Shown here: piece after piece, positions 35,498 through 48,000 of the stretch
Layout: every line of letters begins with the position of its first letter
How positions within the stretch are numbered: position 1 is the stretch's first letter
From: Cladobotryum mycophilum
Lineage: Eukaryota; Ascomycota; Sordariomycetes; Hypocreales; Hypocreaceae
Assembly (NCBI GenBank): GCA_036429605.1
Contig: CM071590.1
Coordinates: 1,178,001 to 1,242,000, forward strand
Reading direction: 5' to 3'
DNA: 64,000 nt
The notes under the pieces: model-generated
Databases searched by the model: none
Seen by the model: the letters and a program-made list of their open reading frames with translations, nothing else
Told to the model about the DNA's origin: nothing
Made by a program: the position numbers and the translations under genes

Positions 35498-38400
35498 TTA
35501 GTGTCGATTATTCATGAGCCCCTGCAAATACGAAGAAAGTCTTCTCTTGTCTGTAGATGTCGTAAGAGTCCTCAAAAACTCATCACCATTAATTCCCAGA
35601 CTGGGGAACACCTCGTTCTGCATCTGCTGGATAAACATGTCTCCCGTCTTGGTGTAAATAACTTGCTCCAATCCCGCAATCTCAGTCAGCACCTGTTTCG
35701 TCTGTGCATCGTGTGATGGTCGTAGGCCGGGGTTACGAATCACCTCCCAGCATGTAGAGTGAAATCTGTCAATCATGAACCGATCGAATCCAGGAATCGC
35801 TGGGTTTGGGCTACCGGTCGGCGCCGTGGGATTCTGTGAGATTGTCGCAACATCTGGGCCGCCCCATAGAGTGGACATGCGCATCATGATGGTGAAAGCG
35901 AGCCTGCTAGGCCCGATATTTCCATCCAGCGTCTTGCCCAGCTCAATGATGGATGAGATCATTGGCTCAAAGAATCCCTGATTCGCTTCGCTGACCAACA
36001 CACCCTCCAGCCCATTGTGCAATATGATCTGGATAAATGACAAGTACTCGCGTCTTAGCTCCGCCAATTGGATCTCATCGTCAGTACCTGTGATGGGCTC
36101 GCTCAGGCCGCCAAAGATGCGCTGCAAGAGGGGCGTCAGAAGCATGTTGAGGACATCATAAATCTCTGCCTTGAATCCAAACACCACTTGGTCCAGGAGT
36201 CGTAAGAACATGGCCATCTCGTCTTTTGATGAGCTCTGAGACAGCAGACCCTCGATCCATTGTGGGAGCTGGGGCAGGACAGCTGCCCCAAGTACACCGA
36301 GAAGTTTGGAAAAGGCAGATCGGCAGGCCGTTCTGATCTCGGATGAAGAGTTCACTTCTCTAAGTGCAATCAAAATGGCTTCTGCGGCCCGAGAGAACTC
36401 AGTAGACACAAGCTTGTCCGGTGGCGCATGCTGGCTTGACGTGCCTGATGAGCTCGGTGCCCAGTCAGAGAAGCCATGTGCAAGTGTCCCCAAAGCCATG
36501 ACGATATGGTGAATCTGCAACGCTGCCTGCGCATCACCAGACTTTGCTCGGGGTAGGTGGACCTCCATATCCTGGAAAAGGGGATCCATTACTGAACGCA
36601 CGTATAGAGCCTGCTTATCCGGTGGCGTGCTGCTAGTTGAAGAGATGCATCCAATTGCTTCAAAGAGATACAACTGGCTGGTAAACAGTGCATCAGCAGA
36701 ATGATCGGATTCGTCCGAAGACATATCATCATCAGCATCCTCGCCGGGCATTTCAGCCTTGATGGGCAACAAATCTCCAATAGACTGGATGACGGTCTCG
36801 GCAACATTTCCCACTCGGCTGCGCAGCTGCTTGATAACTCTGTGGAAAAGGTACCAGGACCTAGTCTTGATTCGGACGTGATTGTGATGCACCAGCCTCA
36901 CAAAGTTCTCCAAAACCTGAGGAATGTACTGTGAGTGAGTCTCAAAAACAGCGCAATAGCGATTGCAAATCTCCATATACTGGAGCAAGATCGCAGGATG
37001 AGAGAAATTAGCGATTCCTGTTTAACCTATTAGTTTCATGTTCCGTTTGCTCTGCACATCTTGAAAAGAATGGGATGCTCACCAGATTCAACCATCTTTT
37101 GCATCATTACCACCAATCGTTCCGAGGCCTCGGGGGATGGCTGGTTCTTGCTACCAAGCCCTTGGTTCGGCAGTGCTAGTTCCCCGAACAGATACATCAT
37201 ATGGAGTGCAAGGTCCAGATCTCGCCAGTCCATATGCGAACCCTGTTGATCAAGAGTTTGGAAAGTGTTTGCCACCAGACTGCTGAGCACTTCCATGTAC
37301 AGCCCCTGATCAATTGCGGCAATAGTCTTTTGCAGGATTTGAAGCCTCTTCCTTAGCTCCTGGAACTCTGCCTCATCGGTCTGCTCATCCTCATTACCCC
37401 ACATTGTTGTCTCATCGTACCTCATCTTTCGTATAATGGCGTTCAAGATTGGCGGGAGCATGCCGCGGTAGTCTTGGTTGAGTTGTTCCGATTTTCGGAG
37501 GAACGTAAGGAGATCCGTCAGCGCGGGTATAACCGTCGAGCAGATTTCATCGTACTCGTCTGCAAAGAATCGCAGTAAAAGGGGAAGGAAACCGTCCAAG
37601 TGTTGTTTGGCTCGGGCCCGGGTCTCTTCGTTGGCTTGATTATCATCCAGGGCCTTGATGATATCCGCGACGATTGTGTTGACAAGCTTGGCAATGACCT
37701 CGGCAAGATCTATATCGTAGTGTGCGGTACCCTTCGTGTCATTCAACATTGGGCTGCCAACCAACTGGCTTACGATGTCTTGCAAATTGAGGAAGGAGAT
37801 CATTTCCATCTTGTCTGATGATCGCATCTTCTTGCCACAGATTTCGGTGAGGGTATCGATTGCGGTATCTCTCACTTTATCATCAACGCCCGTTCGTCCC
37901 ACTACGGGCAGTAGCAGGCTCAACATGTCCTGGTTGATAACGAGGGATATATCCATCCAGCTGACCCATTTTCCAACAACCTTCAAGACCAGGTCTACAA
38001 CAACGTCGTTCCCACCGTATTTAATCAGCAGTTGCTTCCAGGACTCCGCCACCTTTTGCATGTCTTGGGCACGCAACTGATCTTTCAGCTCCGTGTTTCG
38101 CTTGGCCTCGTTGGACTCTCGTGCCAGGAGCATGTCGGCAATCTCATCATGCACCGACGAGAGAACTCGCAGGTAGAAAAGAACACCAGCAACATTATCG
38201 ACGTTTCTGGACAATCCAGTCAGGTCTAGAAAGTCGTCGATGAAGCTCTCCCAGCCGTCGCGGTAAAGGAAGACGAAGAGATAGGTCAGGGTTTGTGTGA
38301 GTTTGTTTTGCAGGTGCGTCTGGTCGGGTTCCTGTTGGGGTTCTGTGCTGTATGCTTGGCGGACATATTGCAGCAACGTATGTTTGAGCAAATTCAGGCT

Positions 38401-38854
38401 CTCGCGGTCGAAACCTTGGGTATGGACAGCATAGTTGACCACCTCAAGACACACCATGCGTACAACCTCGGATTTTCGCGGGACGCGGACAAAGAGATTC
38501 GTGCATACTTGCCAGCCTTGCGGATCGGATCGCAACTGGTTCAAATATTCAAAGGCCTGCTCTTTCACCGACTGGTCGGAGACGGGGTTCGACAGAAGCT
38601 CGACGGCATTCTCGACCTGGTAAGAGAGTGTGTCAGCCATCAGACATTCCTTTATTTGGTGAGTCATGAATCGATGATGAGGTTGAGTTCACTGCCCGCC
38701 ATCGAGCGGTTTGTTACTCATCACGACTTGAAGAAAAGGCAGGGAAAAGATGGCGGGGCAGGGTGCACCGCCAGCAGCAGCATGGGCACAGCAGAAATAA
38801 ACGGCTTAGAGACGACCAGACCAGAAGCAACACTCGACGTACCTGGGCCTCCAT
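35498..38854 (-). CDS. LOS1: Exportin-T (tRNA nuclear export receptor)
   Basis: Importin-beta family receptor that exports mature tRNA with RanGTP. Three exons: 38843-38854 (MEAQ only), 37083-38616 and 35498-37017, giving 1021 residues, typical for filamentous-fungal Los1. Exon 2 starts VENAVELLSNPVSDQSVKEQ, followed by AFEYLNQLRSDPQGWQVC, and holds the Xpo1-like HEAT segments (ESFIDDFLDLTGLSRNVDNV, YDEICSTVIPALTDLLTF). Exon 3 carries the C-terminal HEAT repeats (ETHSQYIPQVLENFVRLVHH, RSWYLFHRVIKQLRSRVG) and an acidic loop (EDADDDMSSDESD). The 12-bp first exon is supported by the |GTACGT donor, the TTACCAG acceptor and the classic N-terminus it creates. An in-frame upstream start at 38667 would read through the intron and is not favoured. 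Confidence 0.92.
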
Positions 38855-39746
38855 ACTCCAGACGAAATTGGAACGAAATTTAAATCAAGAAAAAGGAAAC
38901 AGCAAAAAAACGGGGTGTGTATGTATTCTCTGAGGTTTAACGCTGCTATAACTCCGGCAGCCTTGTGTACGCAGCATCCAGCATGCTTATTGTGTTTGGG
39001 CGGCGACAAGGCTACCGTGGAGGCATGCCTAGGTCGAAAAGAAAAAAAAGGCAGTATCGGAGCTTCGACCAGGCAGGGTAGCGAAATTCCTTGGAGCTCG
39101 ATGTGGACTCAAAGGACCGACTGGGAACCGATGCAAGATTCGCTAGGGTTACGGTCGTACTTGGGTGTCTCTCGGAGGGGTGAATATGCGTCTTTATTCG
39201 CTATTTCAAAAGTCGGTGCAGAACCTTTTTTGTGCTGATGTGGGGGTGTCTTTGACTTTTGCTGAGTTGCGTTGTGTGCCTGTTTGAAGTTTGGTGCGGA
39301 AGATTTTCGGGCAATTGTCATGCTGTGGGCACGGAGTCAGCACTGTGCATGTGTATGTGAGATGCACCATATAACACAGTGTGGAAATATTATGCGGCTC
39401 GGCTACCATGGAATATGGCATGGTGTTGGGCCACGTCAAGCTGTCTACCTTACCTCCCTAGTCCGTACTATCCTGATGGATGCTTCACAAGGAGATGGTC
39501 ATTGGGTTATACTTGTAGAAACATCGATGCTACGTACAAATCTGAGCCATTATACGTCAGATCTCGTGCTCACGTGAGACAGCACGTTGGCACAAAACTC
39601 ACGGATTTACCTCAAAGTCGAAAAGTCAAAGACTGTTGGCCGAGGTAGCACAAAGCACGATCACAGTCATCGTACCAATTCCCAATCAGAGCCAACCGAC
39701 GAAATACGAGTGTAAATACTATCAATAGAACAACCATCTCTCTTGA

Positions 39747-40310
39747 TTATATGATCACGGGCACAGATGCATCTCCATATCGAATCAAAACTCCCCCACA
39801 GATAAGTGGGTCTGATTCCAGATCAAGACTTTCCCCAGATGCAGCTGCATGAAGTACTCGCATCTCAAGCCTGGATGTCATTTCGTCAATCGATAATGAT
39901 CCGGGTTGTGTCAAAAACCGGCCGTCTGGCGGAGTCGTCCCGATATAGATCATCGTCAAAACCACCAGGTCGAAATAAACCGAACGCTTTGCCGAATCTT
40001 CTTCGGCCAATCGTTGTCAACAGAATAAGGTTATCGCCATGACTTTGTCTAGTTGGATAAGTGTCGCTATCGTCGCTGCAGATTCGCATGATGCCGTCGA
40101 GGTTTTGTGATAACGACGCTATCATCAGCCTTGTGAGCCAGTCCCGGCTATGAATGCCTGAGCATCAAGGTCGAGCATCCAGATAGAAGAGCAGAATAAA
40201 GTCTGGGGTTGATCAGGTGAACCCAGATTCAAGATTGTGTTGAAGCTCTCCGTTTTGAGAACTGGAATCATCACAACGATATGTTGGCCAATAACAGAGT
40301 ATGGCATGCC
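39747..40310 (-). pseudogene. Possible coding relic of unknown family
   Basis: Minus-strand stretches with protein-like composition lie one after another in different frames. One includes SRDWLTRLMIASLSQNLDG and then DNLILLTT (about 40160-39995). The next, slightly overlapping, includes RSVYFDLVVLTMIYIGTTPP and ends DPLICGGVLIRYGDASVPVI just before the TAA at 39747. The first part is preceded by in-frame stops. I cannot name a family; chance cannot be excluded. Confidence 0.25.
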
Positions 40311-40966
40311 TTTCGATCCAATAACTACCTCATAACAACCTTTCTAGTCATATCGGAGTCTCCTTTTGCAGGGGCAGATGATTTATTAACTCCCAGTGTT
40401 GGTTGCTCAACGTGGTACCAACAGCAAACCCAGATGCATGACTGCCTCGACCTCAAATTTGCGCTACGAGTCAGAGAGATTTTCGTCCTAATATTATCCT
40501 ACAGATAAGCAGCAGGCAAGTATGTATACATACAGCGAGCAATTTTCCCGTCGCATGTAGTGCAACGCCGTGGGAGGGAGCCGTAGGGGTCCGATAAGGC
40601 GGAAGGCATCCATCCCTGCGTGTTGGCGATCGTCATTTGTCTACGAGGAAACAAGCTTGCTGCTAAAGACACACAAGACGTAGGACTCTTGTTGACCGGA
40701 AAGCCGGACGGCTAGGGAGAGATTTTGGATTGCGATTGTCAAGTGGCTTAGACAGCGCAACGCCATGATGATTGGCAGCCAAGCTGAAGATTGCATGGTT
40801 CCCAACAGCAAGCTTCAATCACCACGTGCTCACGCCTCAGCACGACGATCAATGGAGATGGTTTTAATTGAAGGAGCCCGGCTGACGGACCTCCTTGATA
40901 CACTGGTGTGCTACTCCGTAAGTAGTCTGCTTTTTCGTTCAACTCACCGCCATCAGTCAATCAACA

Positions 40967-40989
40967 GTGTGTGTGTGTGTGTGTGTGTG
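40967..40989. repeat. GT dinucleotide microsatellite
   Basis: About 11 uninterrupted GT units. Confidence 0.9.
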
Positions 40990-41178
40990 CAACAATGGCA
41001 TTGATTGCCCTGAGAACAGATGGTGGTAGCCACTGGTAGGCATGCATAGCCGATGTGGCGGTGTCCCCTCGAATACACCAAATGTTAATTAAGATGGGAT
41101 GGTTCTCTCCAATCCCCAGTGGCGTTCATTGATTTGCGACAATCATGGTTCATTTCGGCCGATTTATTGGTGAGTCTA

Positions 41179-41457
41179 CGGAGGCAGGGTACAAAAGTCA
41201 TTGCCTCCAAGTTATGCATATATCCCTGTCAAGACATTAAGTACAATAAGATACTTTAAGCCTTATAGATTAGCCTTAAAGGCTTATACTTATAGTGATA
41301 ATATCTAAGTATTAGTGTTACTTATTAGCGGGGATAGCGCTATAATATACTGGTATTACGGTGCTATTAGAGAACCCAATTTGTATCTTATGTACTGGGA
41401 AGTACTGCGCTAAATGACTAAGCAGATCTGGGCAATGACTTTTGTACCCTGCCTCCG
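41179..41457. mobile_element. Non-autonomous Tc1/mariner-type MITE, 279 bp
   Basis: Perfect 27-bp terminal inverted repeats at 41179-41205 and 41431-41457 (outer ends CGGAGGCAGGGTAC...), each flanked by TA (41177-41178 and 41458-41459), the target duplication of Tc1/mariner elements. The flanking base pair also matches, so the full mirrored stretch is 30 bp. The 225-bp interior is AT-rich, contains short internal palindromes and has no open frame, so mobilisation would need a transposase in trans. The lack of any mismatch between the ends suggests a recent insertion or structural constraint. Confidence 0.88.
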
Positions 41458-42416
41458 TAGTAGGAGGTATTAAGATGGTTCCAATGAGATGACACACCTT
41501 CTCTGTGTAGCTTAGACAGTATTATAATATTAGCCCAGCATGTTTTGATGCTACCTACCTATAGCACTTGAACGTGTTTTTAACCATGGAGACTCTATTT
41601 TTGTAGCGATTAATCTACTTGCATCAACGACAGCTTGTCTACTGTATTACCGCCCCTTTTATTCCCAGCCACAGAATGTCCCTGGCTGAAGTGTCAAGTG
41701 TCACATACAGTACAGTACCTACAGGTGTGGTATACGGAGTACAGGTAACTTACTCGAGTGGCAAAAACACTTTTGACTGAGAAATGACCCCCACAGACGT
41801 CAGAAAACAAGGAAGCAGAGTGGCAGAATCCAACAGTGAGTGAGATATTGACTCATCCAACCAGATGAGAAAGAGGAGGAAACATCCCGAACTGGACGAG
41901 AAACCGTCGGTTCCTGCATTAGTGCAGACGTGGCGCTCAGCGGGTGCAACCAGGTTTGGAGGTTTGGGCCAGTAGTCGACCTTATTGAAGGTTCCGGGTG
42001 TTGTCCAACTTTCAGGTGATTCCATAGTGGGTGTGATTGTCGCTACAGTGGGCGGTTATGCATTAGAGTTATGGATTAGTTTTGGCACCCGACTTGTACG
42101 GAGTGTGCCATGGATGCATTATTTTGATTTGCTTGGGGTTCTTTCTTTACACCGACGCCATTGTTATGTCTCTTTTGTCTAGTTCGACGACTTACGGACT
42201 ACGGAGTACTAAAACTGGAAACACGAACTGAGGTTTCTTATTGGCACTTAATTAATGAATAGCAGACGACTTATTATGGTCCACTAAGCTCAGGATGGAT
42301 GGTTGGTGGGCGTTTGCTGACGATCCATGGCATTTTGAGCCCCCAAAGGTTTTAGCATGTATTTGTAGCACTTGTAGTCTGCTGGGAGGCTTCTTGCTTC
42401 TTTGTTCGTCAACCAG

Positions 42417-42418
<2 letters not shown>

Positions 42419-42448
<30 letters not shown>
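42419..42448. repeat. CA dinucleotide microsatellite
   Basis: About 15 uninterrupted CA units. Confidence 0.9.
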
Positions 42449-42453
<5 letters not shown>

Positions 42454-44331
42454 ATGGATGATGGCATTTATTGGATTGTTTGCCACAACCTTGGAAGTTA
42501 CTGCTCTTCAATATCGTCTATTCGGTCAGTCAGCGGATGGGAATGCATTATCGGAGATTAGATTGTATCCGTGGATCCATATGGTGGGACATCTGCTGCA
42601 GCCAAGAGGCCCGATACTGTTTGTCCTTCGGTGATGGCACATCATCTCACCGTAATTCAAGGAACCAGGAAGTGACTCCGAACGTACCGCAAGAAACGCT
42701 CCGTCGGGAGGTTGGGCAGCCTCGGGCGGTCGCAGTGCTGCTGTTGGTACCTGTAGGCTGTAGATGTCCATGTTATAGCGGGTTACAGCACTGATTGCTA
42801 CCCGACCTGTCAGAGCCTCCAGGGCTACCAACAAGGTACGGAGCACTGTACCAACAGCGCAGCCAGGACTTCCAGGTCGGGTGCCATGGATGATCCAAGG
42901 CCAGATAGTCGCCGTCTCCTTTTCATGGATCATCCTCCTCCTCCTGCCTCCTACATTTTCTGTCCCTTGCAACAACAACAGCAGTAGCAGAACAACATGT
43001 GCGCACATCCATGATGTTGGTTTTCGCATGAATCAATTTTGCCCCCCTTTCAAAGCCTCGGACATGTCTCTTACAGGCAGACAGACTCGCATCAATCAAT
43101 CTCTCTCAGAATGACTAAAACATCCATGGGGTGAGCCAAGTGGCCCGTCCTCCCTACCGATCAAGCACTTGTACGGGTAGCGATAGGTTGAATTGACCCC
43201 ATTCAGGTTTTGCGTCTCAATCCCAAACAAGGAATGACGAATCGGGCACAGATTCCACCGAAATTGACTCTATTCATGTGCCGAAACACACCTTGATTGA
43301 CTGAACCTTGGAAGAGAGGAGGAGCCAGTGCGCACCAAACACAATCACACACAACTCATCAACGGCATTTCCGGCCATGATCCAGTCAGAAACAATGCAA
43401 ATTGCATGCCCGAGATGAAAGCATTTGGGGTCGGCGCACTACTGAGCACCACGAGCTCATCCAGCGCCTAAACGGTTTAGAGAACCTGGCGATTCAACTT
43501 GGCGATGTGACATTACAACCATTTTCCCCAGAGGTGCGGCGGATACTACCTAGTACTCCGTACAAGTACAAACAAATAAACAAAACAAAGGGGGTTTTGT
43601 CTTGTTGCACATTGGGCGGTGATGCTGCAAGGTTGCCCGCCTTTACTCCATAACCAGTTCCGACCTGGCCAAAGAGGAAAGGGAAGCATACAGGGATTGC
43701 GGCTAATGAGAGGCCGGATAAGTGCCATCTGCTCACATTGTTGCACACTGAGTGGACCTCATTCACTACAAGTATACGCATGGCATGGGGGGCCAACCTT
43801 GACTTGTCTGCACATACCGTTGCAGTGTGTGCCACACACGGTACGGAGCGAACATGTACCTGCAGAGAAGAGATGGCTCGATGGCTAATAAGCTTGCAAA
43901 AACAGGGTGGATGGATGCATCATGGGAATTGTGCATGGACCGTGGCCTCTGGATAGTGGAGAGTGTGACTGGCGCGACCTTCATCCCCACCGGGTTTCTC
44001 CACTGCACAAACCCCTGGATTAGCGTCCTCGACTGGCGCAATTTCCCGGGGGGGATGTTGTTGATGGATGCATTGATTGTGAAGACAAGGCCGAGTGCTA
44101 ATGTTGCTGACTTGGCTATTAATACGCATCTATCCTCTGTCCATGTCCGGACTTCTTTCTTTCTCCTCTTCCTCCTCCTCAGCCAAGAAAGCAATATCAC
44201 AATCAAAGCCTAGCTTTTGACTCGCCTGACTTCGGTCGTCCATTCTTTAAACACTATCCAACAAAGCTTCAAGCTTTTTTACATTCTTTTTTTCACATAC
44301 ACCTTTCGTTCATACGAACAAGACATTCAAG

Positions 44332-45094
44332 ATGCGTTTCACCGTCGCCGCTGCTGTCCTGGCCACCTCGGTCTCTGCCCAGGTCAACCTGTTCACCGAT
44401 GCTCCCGTCAGCACCGCCTACACCACTCAGTTGATCACCATCACTGCTTGCCCTGAGACCGTCACCGACTGCCCGGCCCGCTCTACCACCGTCAGCACTG
44501 CTGTCGTCCCTGTCACCACCTCTACCATCTACGCTACCCACGTCCACACCATCACTGCCTGCGCTGCTGAGGTTATTGACTGCCCGGCTCACAGCACCAT
44601 TGTCTCTACTGAGACCATTGCCATCTCCACCACTGTTTGCCCTGTCACTGCCACCGCTACCCCCATTGGTGGCTGGAACGGCACTGCTGTTGTTCCTCCT
44701 GCTGGCCCCACCGGTACCGGTGCTCTCCCCCTGCCGGCACTGGTATCTCTCCCCCAGGCCCCTCTGTCTGCGTCCCTGCCGTCTCCGTCACTGCCATCAC
44801 CAAGAGCTACACCACCGTCCTCACCTCTGTTGAGTACTCTACCGTTGAGGTTCCTTGCCCCACTGCTCCCGCTGGCAACCCTCCTCCTCCTGCCTCTGGC
44901 ACTGGTGTTCCTCCTCCTGTCTTCACTCCCCCTGCTGGCAACGGAACGTAAGTTGATATCCATATCCCCAAAAAAGAAAACATTTGATGCTAACGATGCC
45001 CAGCGTTCCTCCTCCCGTCAACGGTGCCGCTGCTTTCTCCGGCTCTGCTCTCCTCGCCGCTGCCGCCGGTGTTGTTGCTCTCATCCTTGCTTAA
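44332..45094 (+). CDS. Ser/Thr/Pro-rich GPI-type cell-wall protein, with one apparent -1 frameshift
   Basis: Exons 44332-44947 and 45004-45094. It starts with a signal peptide (MRFTVAAAVLATSVSAQ). The N-terminal half has two copies of a TITACxxxVxDCPAxST unit, paired Cys in a Thr-rich context typical of fungal wall mucins. The second half (PAVSVTAITKSYTTVLTSVE, then STVEVPCP, then PPPASGTGVPPP) and the C-terminal GPI-type signal (NGAAAFSGSALLAAAAGVVA, ending ALILA) are in a different frame from the N-terminus. The switch is at the C5 run at about 44728-44732, and one extra C gives a 235-residue protein with intact signal peptide, repeats and GPI tail. Without it the frame runs into a Leu/Pro/Ser-rich stretch that ignores the intron. 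Location is presumably the cell wall or outer plasma membrane. Confidence 0.82.
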
Positions 45095-48000
45095 ATCTTT
45101 CCTTTCGACTGTATAAGTTGAAGCCTGCAGGCTATGGCGACACTTCGTTAATGACAAGCCATATTCAGGACGCTCGGTTGGGCATGTACACAGAGTTTAA
45201 CTAGGCTTTTCTGAATATTACTAGCATTTACGGCAAACGGTTTCTTGTTTACCAGTCTTACTGGGAGGTGTATGTACTTAATATTCTAATCGTATTGGGC
45301 GTTCGCAGGGACGATCTTCCGTCAATTCGGGATGCGGGTCCTGTCCTGGATGTCTTTATCAACGAAATCTTTGGTTTTTGAGTCATGAACTTGATATCAA
45401 TTGACGAGCTTTGTTTTTTTGTTTTTTATGAATTGATCTACTGCACACTACTCGAATCTTTAACGCTGTGAATTGATAACGACTCTGTTGTTGCTTTTTG
45501 TGCCTAATTACTGTAGAAGAAGCTGGGGAAGAGGGGGGGCGTAGAAGACCCTGAAACGTTAAACGTCAAAGATACCCTCCTTGTCCAAGCTCATTTCGCG
45601 GAAATTAGACCGAACATGGGTTGATGTGATGCTGTGATTGGTGTGCTCGGTAGTGTGTGCTCTGACATAACGAACCGGCAAATAAGACCAACAATGGGAG
45701 GTGACAATTGTGCCCATTGTTTCCCTACTGGGTATTCAATTAACTTGAATCAAGGCGCTAGGCTGGTTACATTGGAGTTGCGGTGTCTTGTGCATTGGGC
45801 GCGCCGTTATCCGATTTTGTATAAAATAATTGTGAAGAAGAAGAAATTTATGCGGGAGATGTGCATCGAAGAGGTTTGAAGGATTGTTGGGTTTTGATGT
45901 CAAAGCTTGATTGGGATCGACGTGCGGAGCAGATTGATGATCATGCTTCAGCAAACAGCAATTAAGAGTACGCAAGAAAAATTGCTCAAGCTGAAGAATA
46001 TCATTCAGCATATGATGGCTCCCGAAAATATGTGCCAAATCGGTTACTCCATCAAAAACTCTTTTCCTCCCGATCGTTTGTAGCGTCAGATATTGATTCA
46101 GCCCTCGAATTCGCCCAAGTATAGGGTAACGACCCTTCAACCAATGTTGGCATTTCAAGTACAGCTTCTTGCAAGCTAATGAATGGCTAATGAATGAGTC
46201 AATGAGCCTGCAAGAATGCCTATAAAAAAATCTCAAGTAATAGCTTCCGTAGACTGTCATTCAAATATGCTACAGCACGCCCGAACGCGCTTGCTGCGAG
46301 TTGATATATTCATCGCCTTGGGCGTTTTTCTCGTGCGAAATATGCCCTTGACTGTGAAGCAGCAAATAGCGAATGCCTTCATGCTTGTCTGGGTCACACG
46401 ATAACTCCCCCCAAACCCACGCGCATGGAAACACGGAACGACAGCCCTGTTTCACAGGGGGAGAAAAGCCATGTGCCACAAAAAGCCTATCCATTGTAAA
46501 AAAAAGTTTTTTTTTGGGAGGCTTTTGTCTATTGAAACCGGGCGTCGCATCGAAACAAGCGTCTCGTGGGAATGAATGCTCTGTTCCCGCGTGGAAACAT
46601 TCCAGATGCATTATTTGTCTCCTTGTTTGCTGCGAAACATGTGTCTTGAAAGATGTGGCCATTTTGGGCCATCTTACTCATCTTCTATGGATCATGATTG
46701 GGTTGTTTGTCTATCCCTTGCCTGCATTCCTCGTCGTATGAGACATTTGCGTGTAAGCCGCAGCATTGCTGAATTCCGGCCCAGTTGGTTCCTGAAATAG
46801 CAATATTTGGGAGCGCGAGTGCGAGTTACGATGTGTTGGACGGCTTTCGGAACAGCGGGTTCGCGGTCGCGAAGGATCGAGAGTGGATCTTGTCCCGCGT
46901 ATGCTCCTCGTTGGGTGAGATGAGCTTAATTGTTGGTTCGATTGACGCGGGATATAGAAGACGTATGTAAGGTATCTGCGCATCAGTAATTCACCAACAC
47001 AGAAAAGGCGTACGACGATGAATGAATCATAAATACGGCTTGGCAGACGGTGGCCGATGCCCATAGAGGTTTGTCAGCTGGATAGATTGTGGTTTCGGAA
47101 GAGGTTTATAAAAAGGAGCAGTATTGAAACTTCATATAAGTATGCCAAACAGTTATAGGTTGTAGCAAAAAGGTCCCCTAGATGTAGGGCTAAGATCATC
47201 TGTATGATCGAACAACAGGACAGCGTCGTTTACATGCCGTCGTTCCAACTCGTTGACGAAGGTGATCGTGGGGTATAGTGTTGCATCGCTCAGTCACGAT
47301 ACCCTGTAAGATGATTTTGAGGAATATCCGGCTTCATGGCTCCGACATAGCTGCTGTTGGTTGTTGCAAGTCTATAATTAACGCGTGGAATGATGACGCT
47401 GCAGGCGCATTGTGACGATCCCTTTACCCGCGTATTCTCAAATAAAAGTGTGATGATTGCATTTGAGCATGTCTATCCGCAGTGATGACTGATGGGTGTA
47501 AAAACAATCATTCACGGGTATCGATCGTGAAGCTAAGTGAGCGAGGCCAAGACATTGTCTTGTGTTCCGAGTATATCAAGAACAAGTGCAGGCTTCAGTT
47601 AGACTATGTATGAATGATGATCAAATCCGTAGCCGTGGGATATTATGATGCTCGGAGACGGGCTGGCGGCGGTCGGAATGGAATGCGCGGAGAGTTTCAG
47701 ATCGCCATGTGGTAGTAGATCAGGGGCCTATGAGGCCAACCACTCACCTAATCGCTCCATCCAAGACCGGAGAAGTATCACATACATACCACAGAAACGG
47801 TAGCACGGCTTAGCCTGATGTTCCGATGCTTGGCAGTGGGCTCGTATCGGGCTGCTGGCTTAGATCCTTGAGGATTCGCTGACCCCCGATGTGTTGTCTT
47901 GGATACGCGGGATGTGGGATTGTATGCGCTTGGATGCGGGTCGAGTAAGTCGAGAAGGGGCTGCCAATGAGATGCAATGGGCGAAGTAGATAGTTTCATG

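Larger units (their letters stand above)
38855..44331. other. 5.5-kb gene-poor region with MITE and possible relic
   Basis: Between divergent LOS1 and the wall-protein gene. It contains a possible coding relic (39747-40310), a GT repeat (40967-40989), a MITE (41179-41457), a CA repeat (42419-42448) and several copies of the TACGGAGTA motif. No intact gene is supported; its open frames lack motifs and exon structure. Confidence 0.45.

Noticed and set aside
42526..43029. 167-residue minus-strand frame with Leu-run start
   Set aside because: The apparent signal peptide comes from a CTC/CTG-like repeat; no motif follows.
45736..46260. 174-residue minus-strand frame
   Set aside because: AT-rich, Cys/His/Phe/Tyr-heavy composition typical of non-coding sequence.
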